Part shown: one piece after another, positions 21,134-32,013 of the stretch | How positions within the stretch are numbered: the stretch's first letter is position 1 | Layout: each line of letters opens with the position of its first letter | Assembly (NCBI GenBank): GCA_977006965.1 | Contig: OZ345366.1 | Span: 1,612,001 to 1,676,000 of the forward strand | Source of the DNA: Phymatolithon calcareum | Lineage: Eukaryota > Rhodophyta > Florideophyceae > Hapalidiales | DNA length: 64,000 nt | Reading direction: 5' to 3' | Notes under the pieces: model-generated | What the model saw: the letters and a program-made list of their open reading frames with translations, nothing else | What the model was told of the DNA's origin: nothing | Database searches by the model: none | Translations under genes and position numbers: made by a program

Positions 21134-22371
21134 GGATATTTGATGATTTTATTTTTGAGAGCTCCCAAAGCCTCACCTTGGAGTAACGGGGCAGCTCTTG
21201 CATAATCTCTACGCTATAGTCATCTGGCTGCTCAAAACGTTCTTGATTCGTAATTCTCTCCCAACAAGAGCTCCTGTAAGTCTCTTGCACTCAAACTCAA
21301 TTTCTGTACTCATCTTCGATGACGCTAGAGTACGTTGTAAGGCGACTAGTTCGACGACCGCGGTAATCCCACAGTACGCACCCAACACTGATTTCCTCCA
21401 AAGGGGTGCTCGGTTGAATGTCAACCTTAGGCACCTTAAACGTGTTGTTCTTTCTCCTATGTAAAGGATCCCTGGTAGCTTGCCTTCAATAGGAATCTTC
21501 ATTGACCTGCCTTCTTCTTCCTTTTCCCATACCTTAATTGTTTCTTCTCTCCTCGTCTTCTTCGTGACAGATCCCTCCTGGGCTTTCTGAAGGGCTTGTC
21601 GCAAGTCTTCATACATCTTGAGATATTCAATATCCTTCATTGCTTCCTTTACGTCCTCATCTCTTCCAACGTACTCTTCTGTTTCTTCAAGGCGCTTTTT
21701 GTGCCTTACCAGGCTTAATGAAAACCTTTCTGCTTGATGACGTCTCCTCATCTTTGGTGGTCCCAGCCGGCACAGAACTCGCATTCGGTCCCGGCGGTGT
21801 TCGGCATACTTTCCGAAAACATTTTTGTAGAACAAGCCCTCTGCCGACTCGATTGCCGAGAGCAATCGATTTGTCATTGGAGTAACGTGTAACGCATACT
21901 CCCATTTCGGGATAATTAGCGACTTAAAGATCCTGATGCATGTCTCCGGTTTGAATCCTCGAACATTCACTCCAAGCTCCCGCAGCTTATGTATGCATCC
22001 TGCAGCATTTCGAACTCTTGCTATGGCCGTGTCATCCGTAACACCCTTGTTATTCATGCTTACCCCAAGATACGAGAGTCTCCAGGCTTGATATAGTTCT
22101 CGTCCTGCCAAGTAAAACGTGTGCTTCTGAAGTCCTTTGTACTTAAGAACTTCGCTTTTTCCTGGTTTTGTGTTCCATTTCATGCCATTTTCGCTTGCCC
22201 AACTGGTCGCTATATCAAGAAGTTTCTGCATTCCTCGTCCTGTCTTCGCTTGAAGCTGGACATCATCTGCGAACAATTGCACAGGACTTTCTGAAACGTT
22301 CCTGTCTGTCTTGGAGACGGCTTCTGCGAATGTGTCCATGAATATATTGTATAGGCATGGACTAAGCGGGG
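21134..22371 (-). mobile_element. LINE family 1 insertion with 13-bp TSD and long open frame
   Basis: A 5'-truncated non-LTR element flanked by perfect GAACTCTGGATGG repeats (21121-21133, 22372-22384). The open frame (21209 to the 5' junction, about 387 residues) starts inside RT motif 4 ('SPLSPCLYNIFMDTF'), has 'LFADDV', then thumb-like sequence ('LSYLGVSMNNKGVTDD', 'IPKWEYALHVTPMTNRLLSA'). It ends in a family-specific tail ('LRLTFNRAPLWRKSV'). The 3' UTR ends 'gggagctctcaaaaataaaa'. No frameshifts are present, so it is young. The family-1 tail differs from the FGRFP module of families 2-5. Confidence 0.92.
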
Positions 22372-24567
22372 AACTCTGGATGGAGCTCCTCAGATGCACT
22401 GGGTCAGGCCCGGCAGCATTAGAGGATGCGATTTCCTAGAGGGCTCCACCCGTCGACCACACATTACCGACACAGCTTTATTGCGTTCACTAAAGTTCTG
22501 AAGTTCTGGCACCTAGCGGAGATCGAGATAAATGTTGATTAATTTTAAAAGCTCCCAAAGCCTCAATTTGAGTAACAGGGCAGCTTCTCGACGTTTTCCA
22601 TATTTATCTCTGTATTACCCTTCTAATATCTCCTTAATCCGAATTTCTCTCCCTGTGAGGGTCCGAGTAAGTCTTTTGCATTCATATTCCGTTTCTTAGT
22701 CCATCTTCATAGACCCTAGTATACGTTGCAACACGATAAGCTTAACCACAGCACCAGTCCCAAAGTACTTCGCCAGAATGGATTTTCTCTACAAAGGAAC
22801 TCTGTTGAAATTAACTCTCAGGCATATCAACCGCGCAGTTCTGTCCCTTATATATAGCACTCCTGGTAAGTCGTTCGGCACGCCGATCGGGATTTTAACT
22901 GTCTGGCCCTCTTTTTCCAACGACCAGACTTTGACTATTTCTTGTAGGCGTCGCTTTTTTGACACCATACGTTCTTCCGCTCGTTTCAGAGCTTCTTTAA
23001 GGTGTTCCTCTTCCCCGAGATACCCAATGTTCTTTGATACGTCTTCCAGATCATCTTCCCTTTCCTGGTATTTTTCTGAAAGCTCCAGGAACTTCCTCCG
23101 TCTTACCAAGCTTAAGGCGAACCTTTCACCCTGGTGCATTCTCCTCATCTGTGGACTGGCGAGACGGCAGAGCACTCGCATCCTCTCCCTTCGATACTCG
23201 GCATATTTTCCGAAAACGTATCTGTAGAATAGACCTTCTGCTGCTTCAATTGCCGATAGTAGTCGTTTCGTGATCGGGGTCATGTGAATGGCATATTCCC
23301 ATTTGGGGAGAATCAATGACTTGAAAATCCTGGTGCACGTGGCTGGTTGGAGTCCTCTGACGTTCAAGCCAATTTGGCGGAGTTTGTGTATGCATCCCAT
23401 CGCATTCGAACTCTTGAGATTGCTGTATCGTCGGTGACTCCGTTGTTGTTCATATAGATCCCGAGGTAGGACAGTCTCCAGGCCCGGTGCAGCTCTTTTC
23501 CTGCAAGGAAGAATTTCTTCCTTGGGAGTCCTTTGTATTTAAGGACCTCGCTCTTTCCTGGCTTTGTGTTCCATTTCATGGAGTTCTCGGCTGCCCACTT
23601 CGTAGCTATGTCCAATATTTTTTGCAATCCTTTTGCGTTCTTTGCCTCAAGAAGAACGTCATCCGCAAATAATTGCGCTGGATGGTCGGACACTGTTCTT
23701 GTTACTTGGGCGGCGGCTTCGACGAACGTATCCATGAATATGTTATATAGGCACGGACTAAGGGGGAGCCCTGCAGAACACCTCGGTCGATAATGCACCA
23801 CGTTTTCGTTTCGTCTCCTGCCGACGTGATCCACGACAGTTTCATCAGGTAGGATACCATCGTTGTTATGTGCTCCGGCAACTTTTTCTTCAGTCGCGCG
23901 AGAAGGATATCCCTCGGGACGCTGTCATACACTGCTGACAAGTCAAGTACAGCAACGAACGGGTGACCATTTTGCATAGTATTCTTTGCGCGAAGTATGG
24001 CCAAATATGTGCTCTTGTCTCTCCGGAAACCCAGTTGTGCTCTGTTAAACCGGTAGTGATCCCTTATGTATGAGTCTAGGGCGGAATCGATTATCTTCCT
24101 GATCTGACTCAGTAGAGATATAGGCCTGTAGTTTGCCGCAATATGTGCTGGACCTTTCTTTTAGAGGGGAATAAGTTTTGATTGCCGCCATTGTCGTGGG
24201 AAGCACCTCAGTCGCCCGCATATCTCCCACAGAACCAGAATCAATTCGAAAACGACCTCCTTGTTTGCGTGTAGCATCTCAACAGCAACGCCGTCTGGGC
24301 CCACAGCTTTGCCTCTTGGCGCTCTGTTAAATGTTATTCGAAGGTGCCTCCCCATTGCTCCGTTAACGGTAAACCTTTCAAGGGTCACATTCCAATCCTT
24401 CTCCGCTTTGCACACGTTCGAGATGTACGCGGAATACTTGCTCGGGTGCACTGGGGCTCCTGGGGCCCGGGTCTTACCAGTTCGTCGCTCCTTGGACTTC
24501 ATAACCTTGCTCGGGACATTTGCAGCCTCAGTGGGGTCCATCTTCTCAATTCCTTCTGAATACTTTT

Positions 24568-25001
24568 GACCCGGGAGGTCGGTAAACTCGCCCATCGCGC
24601 TCCGGCGCACGCAAGACTGGGGACGTCAGTAACCCCCCCGCGCGGATCGGCGGGCAGGCCGAGCGAGAGTAAGTCCTGAAGATCGGCGCGGCACGCGGAC
24701 CCGGGACGTCGGTAAACTTGCTTCGGCGCGGGAAACGACCTCGGACGTCATAAAATTTTCCTTTCCGCACGTTCACACGATACGATGCTCTGCGTGGCCA
24801 TTGAAGTGAAATGATTTTCCCCCTTGAGATCTCTCCGTTGAGATCAGAGGTAGGTTTTCTAATTTTGCTGACTATAGCCGTTTTTATGCGAAATGGAGCC
24901 TCTGGGCTCTGAGTTGAGTCCTCGTGGCTCATCAGAAGTGTTGCCCCAAGCGTCTGCAGATGCGTTGGTAACACTATAATAAAAATCTCCACTTCTTCTT
25001 C
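24568..25001 (+). mobile_element. Family-6 non-autonomous insertion (434 bp) with 14-bp TSD
   Basis: It lies inside the family-1 LINE and is flanked by perfect TTCTGAATACTTTT repeats (24554-24567, 25002-25015). The 5' part is GC-rich with a repeated motif 'gacccggga.gtcggtaaac'. The 3' end is the shared 'cagatgcgttggtaac' + 'aataaaaatctcc' terminus. It has no coding capacity or clear tRNA head, so it is a truncated LINE or a SINE of another origin. Confidence 0.85.
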
Positions 25002-25199
25002 TTCTGAATACTTTTCAAATTGGTCCTTCTTCAATTTCCGTACCTTTTTCTGGATCAGCACTTTGACCTTTTTCAGCTCAGCTGTGTCTTCTTGGAGACC
25101 CATCCTTTGTACCCTTTTGTAAATCCGTGTTCTTTTCTTGGCTAATTGATCGAGCTCTCTGTTCCAGAACGTCTTGTATCGTCCCCATTCCATTTCCTC

Positions 25200-26670
25200 A
25201 CACCATTGCGGCAATCAAAAATGGTCACAGGAACATTGCCGTTCTCGACCTTTCGAAGGCTTTCGACACCATGCCAAGACACGTTCTATCTCGACTACTC
25301 AAGAAGAGGCTTCCTGCAACACTGGTCTCATGGGTTACGTACTTTCTCCAACCTGGCATGATCTATACTCCTACGGACGACCGAAATAATCGGTTTGTAA
25401 TCAACAAAGGGGTCCCACAAGGATCACCACTATCACCGGCGCAATATAATATCTTCATGGACGTTCTTGCAGAGAGCTTGTCAAGAATTCCGTTTCATTA
25501 TTCTAAAAGCCCGGCCACGTTTCTCGCGGACGACGTCATACTTCGCGCTTTTTCCCCAATAGGGCTTCAATTGCTCCTGGACATCGCCTCGGACTGGGCC
25601 GCCTCTACCGAGATGGTCTGGAATGCAAATGTCGGGAAGAGTTGCGTCATAACTCCCAATGGTGCAAACGAAAGCTTCAAATTCGTTCTTGCAAGAAAAG
25701 AAATCGAGACTGTGTCCGAAACTACGTACCTGGGCATCTCCATATCTTCGAACGGCGTCACAGAAACCTCTACGCTTTCCAGAATAGAAGCTGCACAGAA
25801 TCGACTGATGGTTCTAGGAAACATCGGACTCCACGGGAAAGGGTTCGCACCCTCGACATGCTTAAGATTATATAAGGCGCTCGTCCGTCCAATGACAGAG
25901 TATCTTCTCCCGTTCGCAGATCTGACGCGTAACATCCTTCGCGCACAGGACGCCCTAGAGAGTAACCTGTTCTCTAGAATGTTCGGAACCTGGTGGAAGA
26001 ATATGCAGGCCCGCTTTCGAGGAATATTCCGCCTGGAATCCATTCAACAACGCCAAGCGCGTTTGAGCTCCAAGTTCAAAACAGCACAGAAATTTCGAAG
26101 AAAACAGGCACTTGAGCTTCCCAAGGGCACAACACGACTTGCAATATTGAACGCGACAAACGATATGCTTCACAAAGCTCTTCTCTGTACCTCTACAGAG
26201 GAATTTGCACGCACCCTAGACGCTACGACAAGCGTAAATGCAAGAACGCTGAAGAACGCAAAGAAGAATGGGAAGCATGTCTCCCTTCGAAAGCCACAGG
26301 ACGGGACGGCCGGGGCCTTCCTCAACCCATCATGAACGAACTGCCACCATTCCTCATCCTCAAAAAAGCGAAGCACAGGCTTCTTTGCACGCACTGGTTA
26401 TTTCACCGCTTCCCATATCCCTGGCAAGAACAAGCAAGAAACGAAGATTCCGAACTAGATGAAGCTCTCACAGTTATCTCAAACTTAATGCTCAAGCAAC
26501 GACTTTCCGATATTCAAAAAGAGATGCTGGAAATGGCAGTTGATACCGTCCAAAGAAAATGTCCGAAATCAAAATGAAAACGTAAGAGAAGGATTGTAGC
26601 GCAACGAAAAGTCTCTCAGGTGCAATGATAATTGACTAAGGGAGCTTCAATAAAACAGAAATCCATCCAT
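25200..26670 (+). mobile_element. LINE family 5 insertion with 15-bp TSD, intact RT ORF 3' half plus second ORF
   Basis: A 5'-truncated non-LTR element flanked by perfect CCATTCCATTTCCTC repeats (25185-25199, 26671-26685), inserted opposite to the host LINE. The RT frame is open from the junction to 26335. It contains 'VLDLSKAFDTMPRHVL' (motif A), 'GVPQGSPLSPAQYNIFMD', 'FLADDV', 'TYLGISISSNGVTE', and a basic C-terminal region ending 'GAFLNPS'. It overlaps a downstream ORF (26332-26577) by ATGA. The tail is 'caataaaacagaaatccat'. RT sequence before 25200 in the same frame is host-LINE shadow. It is apparently young, with both frames open. Confidence 0.92.
26332..26577 (+). CDS. LINE family 5 downstream ORF, FGRFP-like module
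   Basis: 81 aa starting at the ATG that overlaps the RT stop (ATGA, 26332-26335). 'LILKKAKHRLLCTHWLFHRF' aligns with the 'KVRHRQLAVKWAFGRF' core of families 2-4, followed by a helical C-terminal half of about 50 residues ('LMLKQRLSDIQKEMLEMAVD'). It is probably translated by stop-restart after the RT ORF, a mechanism known between ORFs of some non-LTR elements. Its function is unknown; a small basic helical domain could bind RNA or act in the RNP (inference). Confidence 0.6.
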   Translation: MNELPPFLILKKAKHRLLCTHWLFHRFPYPWQEQARNEDSELDEALTVISNLMLKQRLSDIQKEMLEMAVDTVQRKCPKSK

Positions 26671-27060
26671 CCATTCCATTTCCTCGTAATATACCCACCA
26701 CGCCTTTTTAAGCGAAGAACTGGATCGGAGTCTTCTACTCCAGCAAAAACAACCATCACGTTCAGAGCCTATATCTAACATAGCTCCTTGTTTAAGCCAC
26801 TGTGAATTGCCAATATGCCCGCACATCCAAATTGTCCTTCCTCTTGGCTCAATGTCTCCTATTTGTGAAATGGTTCTTATCCTCTTCAAATGCTGATGAG
26901 CAGGCTGTCGAAGCTCCAGTCTACTTCGTCTGTTCGGACTGGCTTGCTGACAGGTGCGCTCTTGAATCACGAAATCTACCGAGGGCTTGGGGTGATGCGC
27001 ATCTGATAATTATTAAAGCAGTGGCGAGGGTCCTGGCGTATGAATTTTTCTTATCTGCTC

Positions 27061-28801
27061 TGGCACGTTGAGAGTCCTACAGTTGCCGTAGCCCTTGCGT
27101 TCCTGCGTCTAACCCGAAACTACAGACTCTCATGTTCGTATATCTGAACTGCTCTTGGCTTTTCTCCCGCCGATGAACCATGTATTTTCTTACGTTGCAT
27201 CTCTTTCTGGGGGAAAAATCTCCTCCGACTCCAACGCCTCGCTTTAAAACGAAAGCGATGGTAATGCATTGCAGTCTATTGCGATAGGAAGGTATGCCAT
27301 GTATTGCAAGGGTAATTGCCGAATGACTAAGATTACTGATTGCCTAAGCGTTGCAAAAGGGATTATGTTTAGGGCAAATATTGCAAATTTGTTGCAATCT
27401 TTGCTCTAAGCACATTTAGCATAGCTAGGCAGGATGGTACAATTCGTTAAATGGCGATAGGCCTGTGAAAAAGGTCATAAAGACCAATATGAGCCTTGAA
27501 ACGCGCCAAATGGCAACAAATATTGCAGGTACACCGACGCATGCTGTGCATGTTGTGGCGACAACTGCTTGTAATATGCATGAAACCTCTTGGCCCTAGC
27601 AAAGTTGCCCCAAACGTCAGCAGATGCGTTGATAACTTTTTGTAGAAAGTAACCAATGTTTTGAGGTTTTCTTTGTTGAGTGCCGATTTTATTGAGACTC
27701 AAGCTCTATCCCTTATTTGTACTGTCCTGAGCAAACCTGCAAAAGCTCTGGATCCAATCTTCGAGTATCAGCAGCACCCTGCAGCATACTGCAACGATGA
27801 GTAGGCGCTGATAACTCTGTTTCAAAGGTGCTAAATACGCATGGGTTACTTCCGTGCAGTAACTAACACAAGTACAATTCAGCAGATGCGCAATAGGTGA
27901 CAAGCGGGCGAACATGAAGTTCGCGCTTCATACGCCGGCGCATTTGCACGTCATCCTGTAAGTAGAAGGATACGTTACCCGGGCGCCGAAATACCGAGTG
28001 GACACGCGGCCTGTGTCTCTGTAATCAGAAGACACTATGAGGCTCAAAACGAAACCTTGAGCCTGAAGTTCGCGATAGATCAGAAAAACTTATTCCGTCA
28101 ACACATTTAAATAAAAATCTACCTTTTTTCTTCTTCTTGTAGTATGCATGACAACTGCAACTGCATGAAATACTCATTGCAGCTCTAAGTTTTCGTTGCA
28201 AGCAGCAAAAGTAGAAGCGAGAGAACTCTTGCTTATTATTTCAAGTCAACAATAATGAACACGCGCTTGGGCAATTGGCCCTCTTGAGCGAAGATTTGCT
28301 TTGGAGGCGCAACACAATCTTACCTCCTATACATAAGAAGACGTCGACAGGGCCAATATATTACCGAGCTGTGTCACATGTATGTAAGACGATGGCCTTG
28401 AGTCTAAGAGTGGAGCAAGAACGTGTTTTTCTCTAATGAGAGCCAGTCGATCGACAGCCCAGCCTTTATATCCTTGATTAGAATATGCCCATATCAAGCT
28501 CGGACTAAGTAAAAGTTATTCATGCTCATGGTCAATTCTTTAATATAACGATGGAACTATATTTTGTCTTGAAGGCGTATTGACACTAGGCTCGAAGATA
28601 TTGAAAAAGGACAAAGACGATGACGATAGTAACAATTATTATTATTGTAGGTACTGGTGCGGAATTAATGAATATCGCTCTCAGATAACTGCCGTCTTGA
28701 GAAGTATGTTATTGCGATAGCCGGTCGTGATGGAAGGAGATACAGGGTCCAGAGCTCGATCAGATGCTGAAACTGGATAGTTTGAAGATCCAGGGGTAGA
28801 T
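27061..28801. other. Unrecognised, with retroelement scraps
   Basis: Family-6 3'-end scraps lie at 27583-27650 and 28105-28140 ('aataaaaatctacctttt'). Beyond these I find no gene, tRNA or inverted repeat. Immediately before 28840 the sequence would be new 3' context for MED15-like copy B. Confidence 0.4.
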
Positions 28802-29743
28802 TCAGGGACCGAAAACGCTGCAGAAGCCGGAAGAGATATGTACCTTAGCTGAAACATCTTTGGCTGGATTTTTCTGCTTCTGTGGCGCCTCAATGTTGGA
28901 CTGATTTGGAGCCATTTGTCCAAGTGCTTGTGGAAACTGTTGGATATGGGGCGGCTGAAACAATACCTGCTGCTGAGCTTCCATGAGGCTCTGATTCGGA
29001 GCCATTTGTGGACGATCTTGGAAGTAAGGCTGCTGCGCTTGAATGGGCACGGTTTGGGCATTATCTGCAAACAGCTCCAGCAGTCGCTCGTATTCAATCT
29101 GCTCGAGGTGTGACAATTGTTGTTCCCCACTCTGGACGTTGGATTGTTGCATCTGCTGGCCATGAGCGTCCTGCTGTCCCGGGGCTTGCATGTTGTACGG
29201 ATTGTTCTGCTGCATCTCAATTTGCTGCGCTAACATGTGCCCGTGCTGACCTTGCATATGGTAATAGTCGTATGCCATGAAAGTCATGTTCCCATTCACA
29301 TCTTGCTGCTGGTCTCCAACATAGTGCTGAGGATTGATCTCAAACTGATGCGGCACAAACTGCGACTGCACGTCGAGCATCTGTTCTTCTTGTGCCGCGT
29401 TCAAATTCTGTCGTTCTTCAAAACTGTTTTCCACTTTCGCCATACCCTCTGACAGGCGGCACATATATTCATCTTTGCTCTTCGCCGTGTTATACACTCC
29501 TTTCTCGAAGTCGCTGATTTTCTCCTGAAGAGAACGTGCGGGGACAATGGGGTAGAGGTCTACACGATTTGAAAATTGAAAAGAGGGCAAAAAACGATTA
29601 GTCGACAGGCGCACCACAGCGAGGATTGCAAACGAGAAATTGCACTTACTTGTGGCCTTGTCCGAAAGTTTTTGACATTGTTCAAGGCGGTCTGCGTGAG
29701 TCACGGACAGAGTCCAACTGCGATCGTTCAAGGAGTCCTCCAT
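28802..29743 (-). pseudogene. MED15-like copy B, 5'-only duplicate (KIX and Q-rich exons)
   Basis: Exon 1 (29650-29743), intron 1 (29560-29649) and exon 2 are almost identical to gene A and remain open. At 28844 the copy ends with only GTAC of the next donor left. Without a further splice, translation would read into new sequence ('KVHISSGFCSVFGP') and stop at 28802, giving a 283-aa protein with KIX domain and Gln-rich region only. The basic central region and any C-terminal domain are gone. The promoter segment is also duplicated, so transcription is possible. It could be a dead copy, or a competitor that binds activators without joining Mediator (inference). Confidence 0.75.
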
Positions 29744-30224
29744 GGTTGCGCACAAGGGCGCGGCAAGGTTTTCGTGAGCTCAGGTAGGGCAACAAGGTGC
29801 GCCGGGGATGGCGTGCTCAGAAAGTAATCAAGGTGGTCAGACGGTGCTCGTTTTATAAGGTTCGGAGAGGGTGAACAGAGACCGGAGCCAATTAGCACTG
29901 TAGACGCCACTTTTAGTGGCACTCAGTGCTGAAAGTCAGGATTATTGAAAATGAATTTATAGTGCAGATCCACTGTTGTACAAAGCGCTCGTTGTTGAAA
30001 GACAGTGCAAAGCGCTCGGAATTTAACAGGTCACAGGAATATGCGAAATGAGGGCATACCTCAACAATTTTGGTGATGTGGCGATTTCATGTCCATCGGA
30101 TAAGAGTACTTAGCCCAGAATGAGGAGAATACTTGATTTACGACAGTTGGTAGCACAAGAACTGTAGCCTGAATAATGTGCAAATATTGGACCAAGTGGC
30201 AATTGAAAATAGCACTGGGCCAGC
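28840..30224. repeat. Segmental duplication, copy B
   Basis: Counterpart of 18397-19781 at an offset of 10443 bp, same orientation. Its 5' side abuts a family-1 LINE 3' tail at 30226 without a gap; no such LINE adjoins gene A. Confidence 0.95.
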
Positions 30225-30225
30225 A

Positions 30226-30655
30226 AGGGGATATGTAATGATTTTATTTAAAAGCTCCTAACTGGGTATATAATATATTATGTTGATTTATTTGAAAAGC
30301 TCCCAAAGCCTCAATTTGAGTAACAGGCAGCTTCTCGCCGTTTTCCATATTTATATCTGTACTACCCTTCTAATATCTCCTTAATCCGAATTTCTCTCCC
30401 TGTGAGGGTCCGAGTAAGTCTTTTGCATTCATATTCCGTTTCTAAGTCCATCTTCATAGACCCTAGTATACGTTGCAACACGATAAGCTTAACCACAGCA
30501 CCAGTCCCAAAGTACTTCGCCAGAGTGGATTTTCTCTACAAAGGAACTCTGTTGAAATTAACTCTCAGGCATATCAACCGCGCAGTTCTGTCCCTTATAT
30601 ATAGCACTCCTGGTAAGTCGTTCGGCACGCCGATCGGGATTTTAACAGTCCGGCC
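30226..30655 (-). mobile_element. LINE family 1b 3' ends (two stacked)
   Basis: A short 3' tail ('ggagcttttaaataaaatc', minus) at 30226-30272 is followed by a longer 3' end starting about 30283. The latter matches 22.56-22.92 kb and includes the 'FNRVPLWRKS' coding tail (30530-30640). It breaks off at 30655 into a different family-1 subfamily. Confidence 0.75.
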
Positions 30656-31620
30656 CTATGCTCCTAACGCCTCATCTAGGAGTAACAGGGCTTGCTTTCG
30701 GAACCGTTTTCAAATGTATCGTAGTCTGTTCACTCATGGCCTCCTTAATTCGAATTTCTCTACTATCAAGTGCACGTGTGAGTCGTTTGTACTCATCTTC
30801 CACATCAGGCCCCATCTGCGCTGATGATAAAATACGTTGGAGCGCAACCAGCTCATTTACTGCTGTGGTACCAAAGTACTCATCCAATATCGATTTTCTC
30901 CACAATGGCGCTCTACTAAAAATCCGCCACAGGCATCTCAGCAGTGTCGTCCTGTCCCATAAGCAGATGATCCCTGGTGGTTTGGTCGATTCAAAGGGAA
31001 TTGCCACTGCTCTTCCATTTCTTCCTGTCCCCATACTTCGATTCTTTCTCTTCTTCGGCTTTTCTTTGATACTGCTCCCTATTCCTCTTCTTTGTCAGAG
31101 CTTTTCTCAAGTCCTCGAATTCCTTGACACACTTCACGTCCTCTGTTGCTTCCACTATGTCCTCCTCTCTACAACAATATTCTTCTCTCACTTCGAGCTG
31201 CTTCTTATGCCGTAGCAAGCGCAGGGAGAACCTTTCCGCTTGATGTCTTCTTTTCAACTTTGGAGGTTCTAGTCGACACAGGAGTCGCGTTCGGCCTCGT
31301 CGGTGCTCTGCATACTTTCCGAAGACATTCTTGTAAAACATTCCATCTGCAGATTCGATAGCCTAGCGCAATCGCTTTGCCATTGGCGGCGTATGCAGAA
31401 CATATTCCAATTTCGGCAACAATAGACAATTGAAGATTCTGATGCATGTAGCGGGTTCGAAGATGTGCCGTAGTTTGTGTATACAACCATCTACATTTCG
31501 TACTCTCGATAGAGCCATTGTAGATTGCGGGATTCTGTTCGCCGAACTCCTCCGTCACTGGTCTGCAGTTAATGGACATTTCCTGGCTTGCTTGCTGTGT
31601 GAAGCCACAGGAGCGCTAAC
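30656..31620 (-). mobile_element. LINE family 1 diverged subfamily, RT C-terminal part
   Basis: Minus frames give 'MFYKNVFGKYAEHRRGRTRL', 'RCLWRIFSRAPLWRKSI' and 'DSREIRIKEAMSEQTT', with frameshifts between them. They correspond to the post-RT region of the 21.2-22.4 kb copy at clearly lower identity. The 3' end differs ('actcctagatgaggcgttag'), marking a separate subfamily. Confidence 0.75.
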
Positions 31621-31699
31621 AGTACCAATACCTATAAAGTCCTGATAGCCTCTTCAATACCGGTGCTCCTCTCAAGTGCCTGTAGTGGAGGTGCTCCTG

Positions 31700-31960
31700 A
31701 TGTGCGGACTGTACTTGTGCCGGATTCGACTTCCATCTCGTTAGTGTTACTGTCCTTTCTCGTTCCTCGTCTCCGCAAGATTTACCGGCCAGTAGTCTAT
31801 ACATTCTCCATCGCTTACCGTGGGCCGTGTTACTTTGGTACTATCTGATCTCCTCATATGGGTGTCCGCTTACCTGCCCATGGTAGGTCAATTTCAATCT
31901 AGTGTGTTTCTCTGTTTAGTGCTTAGGCTCTTCGACCAACCTCAGAAGGTGAGGGTATCG
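31700..31960 (+). repeat. Dispersed repeat, copy 2 (copy 1 at 7590-7835)
   Basis: It aligns with 7.59-7.84 kb over about 250 bp. It ends in CATCGA-rich sequence ('atcgatcatcgaccaac', 'atccatcgactgtctatc') immediately before the plus-strand LINE at 32014. Confidence 0.6.
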
Positions 31961-32013
31961 ATCATCGACCAACAAGTATCATCCATCGACTGTCTATCAT
32001 CGAGTATCAACTG

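Larger units (their letters stand above)
22530..27060 (-). mobile_element. LINE family 1 (subfamily b), longest copy, split by two insertions
   Basis: The 3' end is at 22533 ('gggagcttttaaaattaatc' on the minus strand) and the copy can be followed upstream to about 27 kb. RT motifs in order are 'NYRPISLL', 'LGFRRDKST', 'VLDLSAVYDSVPRD', 'GVLQGSP' then (after a frameshift) 'LSPCLYNIFMD', and 'LFADDV'. Upstream comes a linker ('FWNRELDQLAKKRTRIYKRV') and probable endonuclease remnants at 26.66-27.0 kb. A stop interrupts the frame after 'QSKLIPL' near 24.16 kb. The copy is split at 24568-25001 and 25200-26670 by other elements with TSDs. It is the only copy in the window that retains sequence upstream of RT. 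Confidence 0.88.

Noticed and set aside
25127-25199. Start of the 402-aa RT ORF upstream of the family-5 LINE
   Set aside because: The TSD shows the element begins at 25200; the first ~24 codons are host-LINE sequence read on the opposite strand.
28802-29743. MED15-like copy B as a processed retrocopy
   Set aside because: It retains intron 1 and the promoter, and has no poly-A tract at its 3' break.
30224-30226. LINE 3' transduction of MED15-like exons as a firm claim
   Set aside because: The LINE tail abuts copy B in the right orientation, but there is no terminal poly-A or TSD and the gene A locus lacks the LINE; kept only as a hypothesis.
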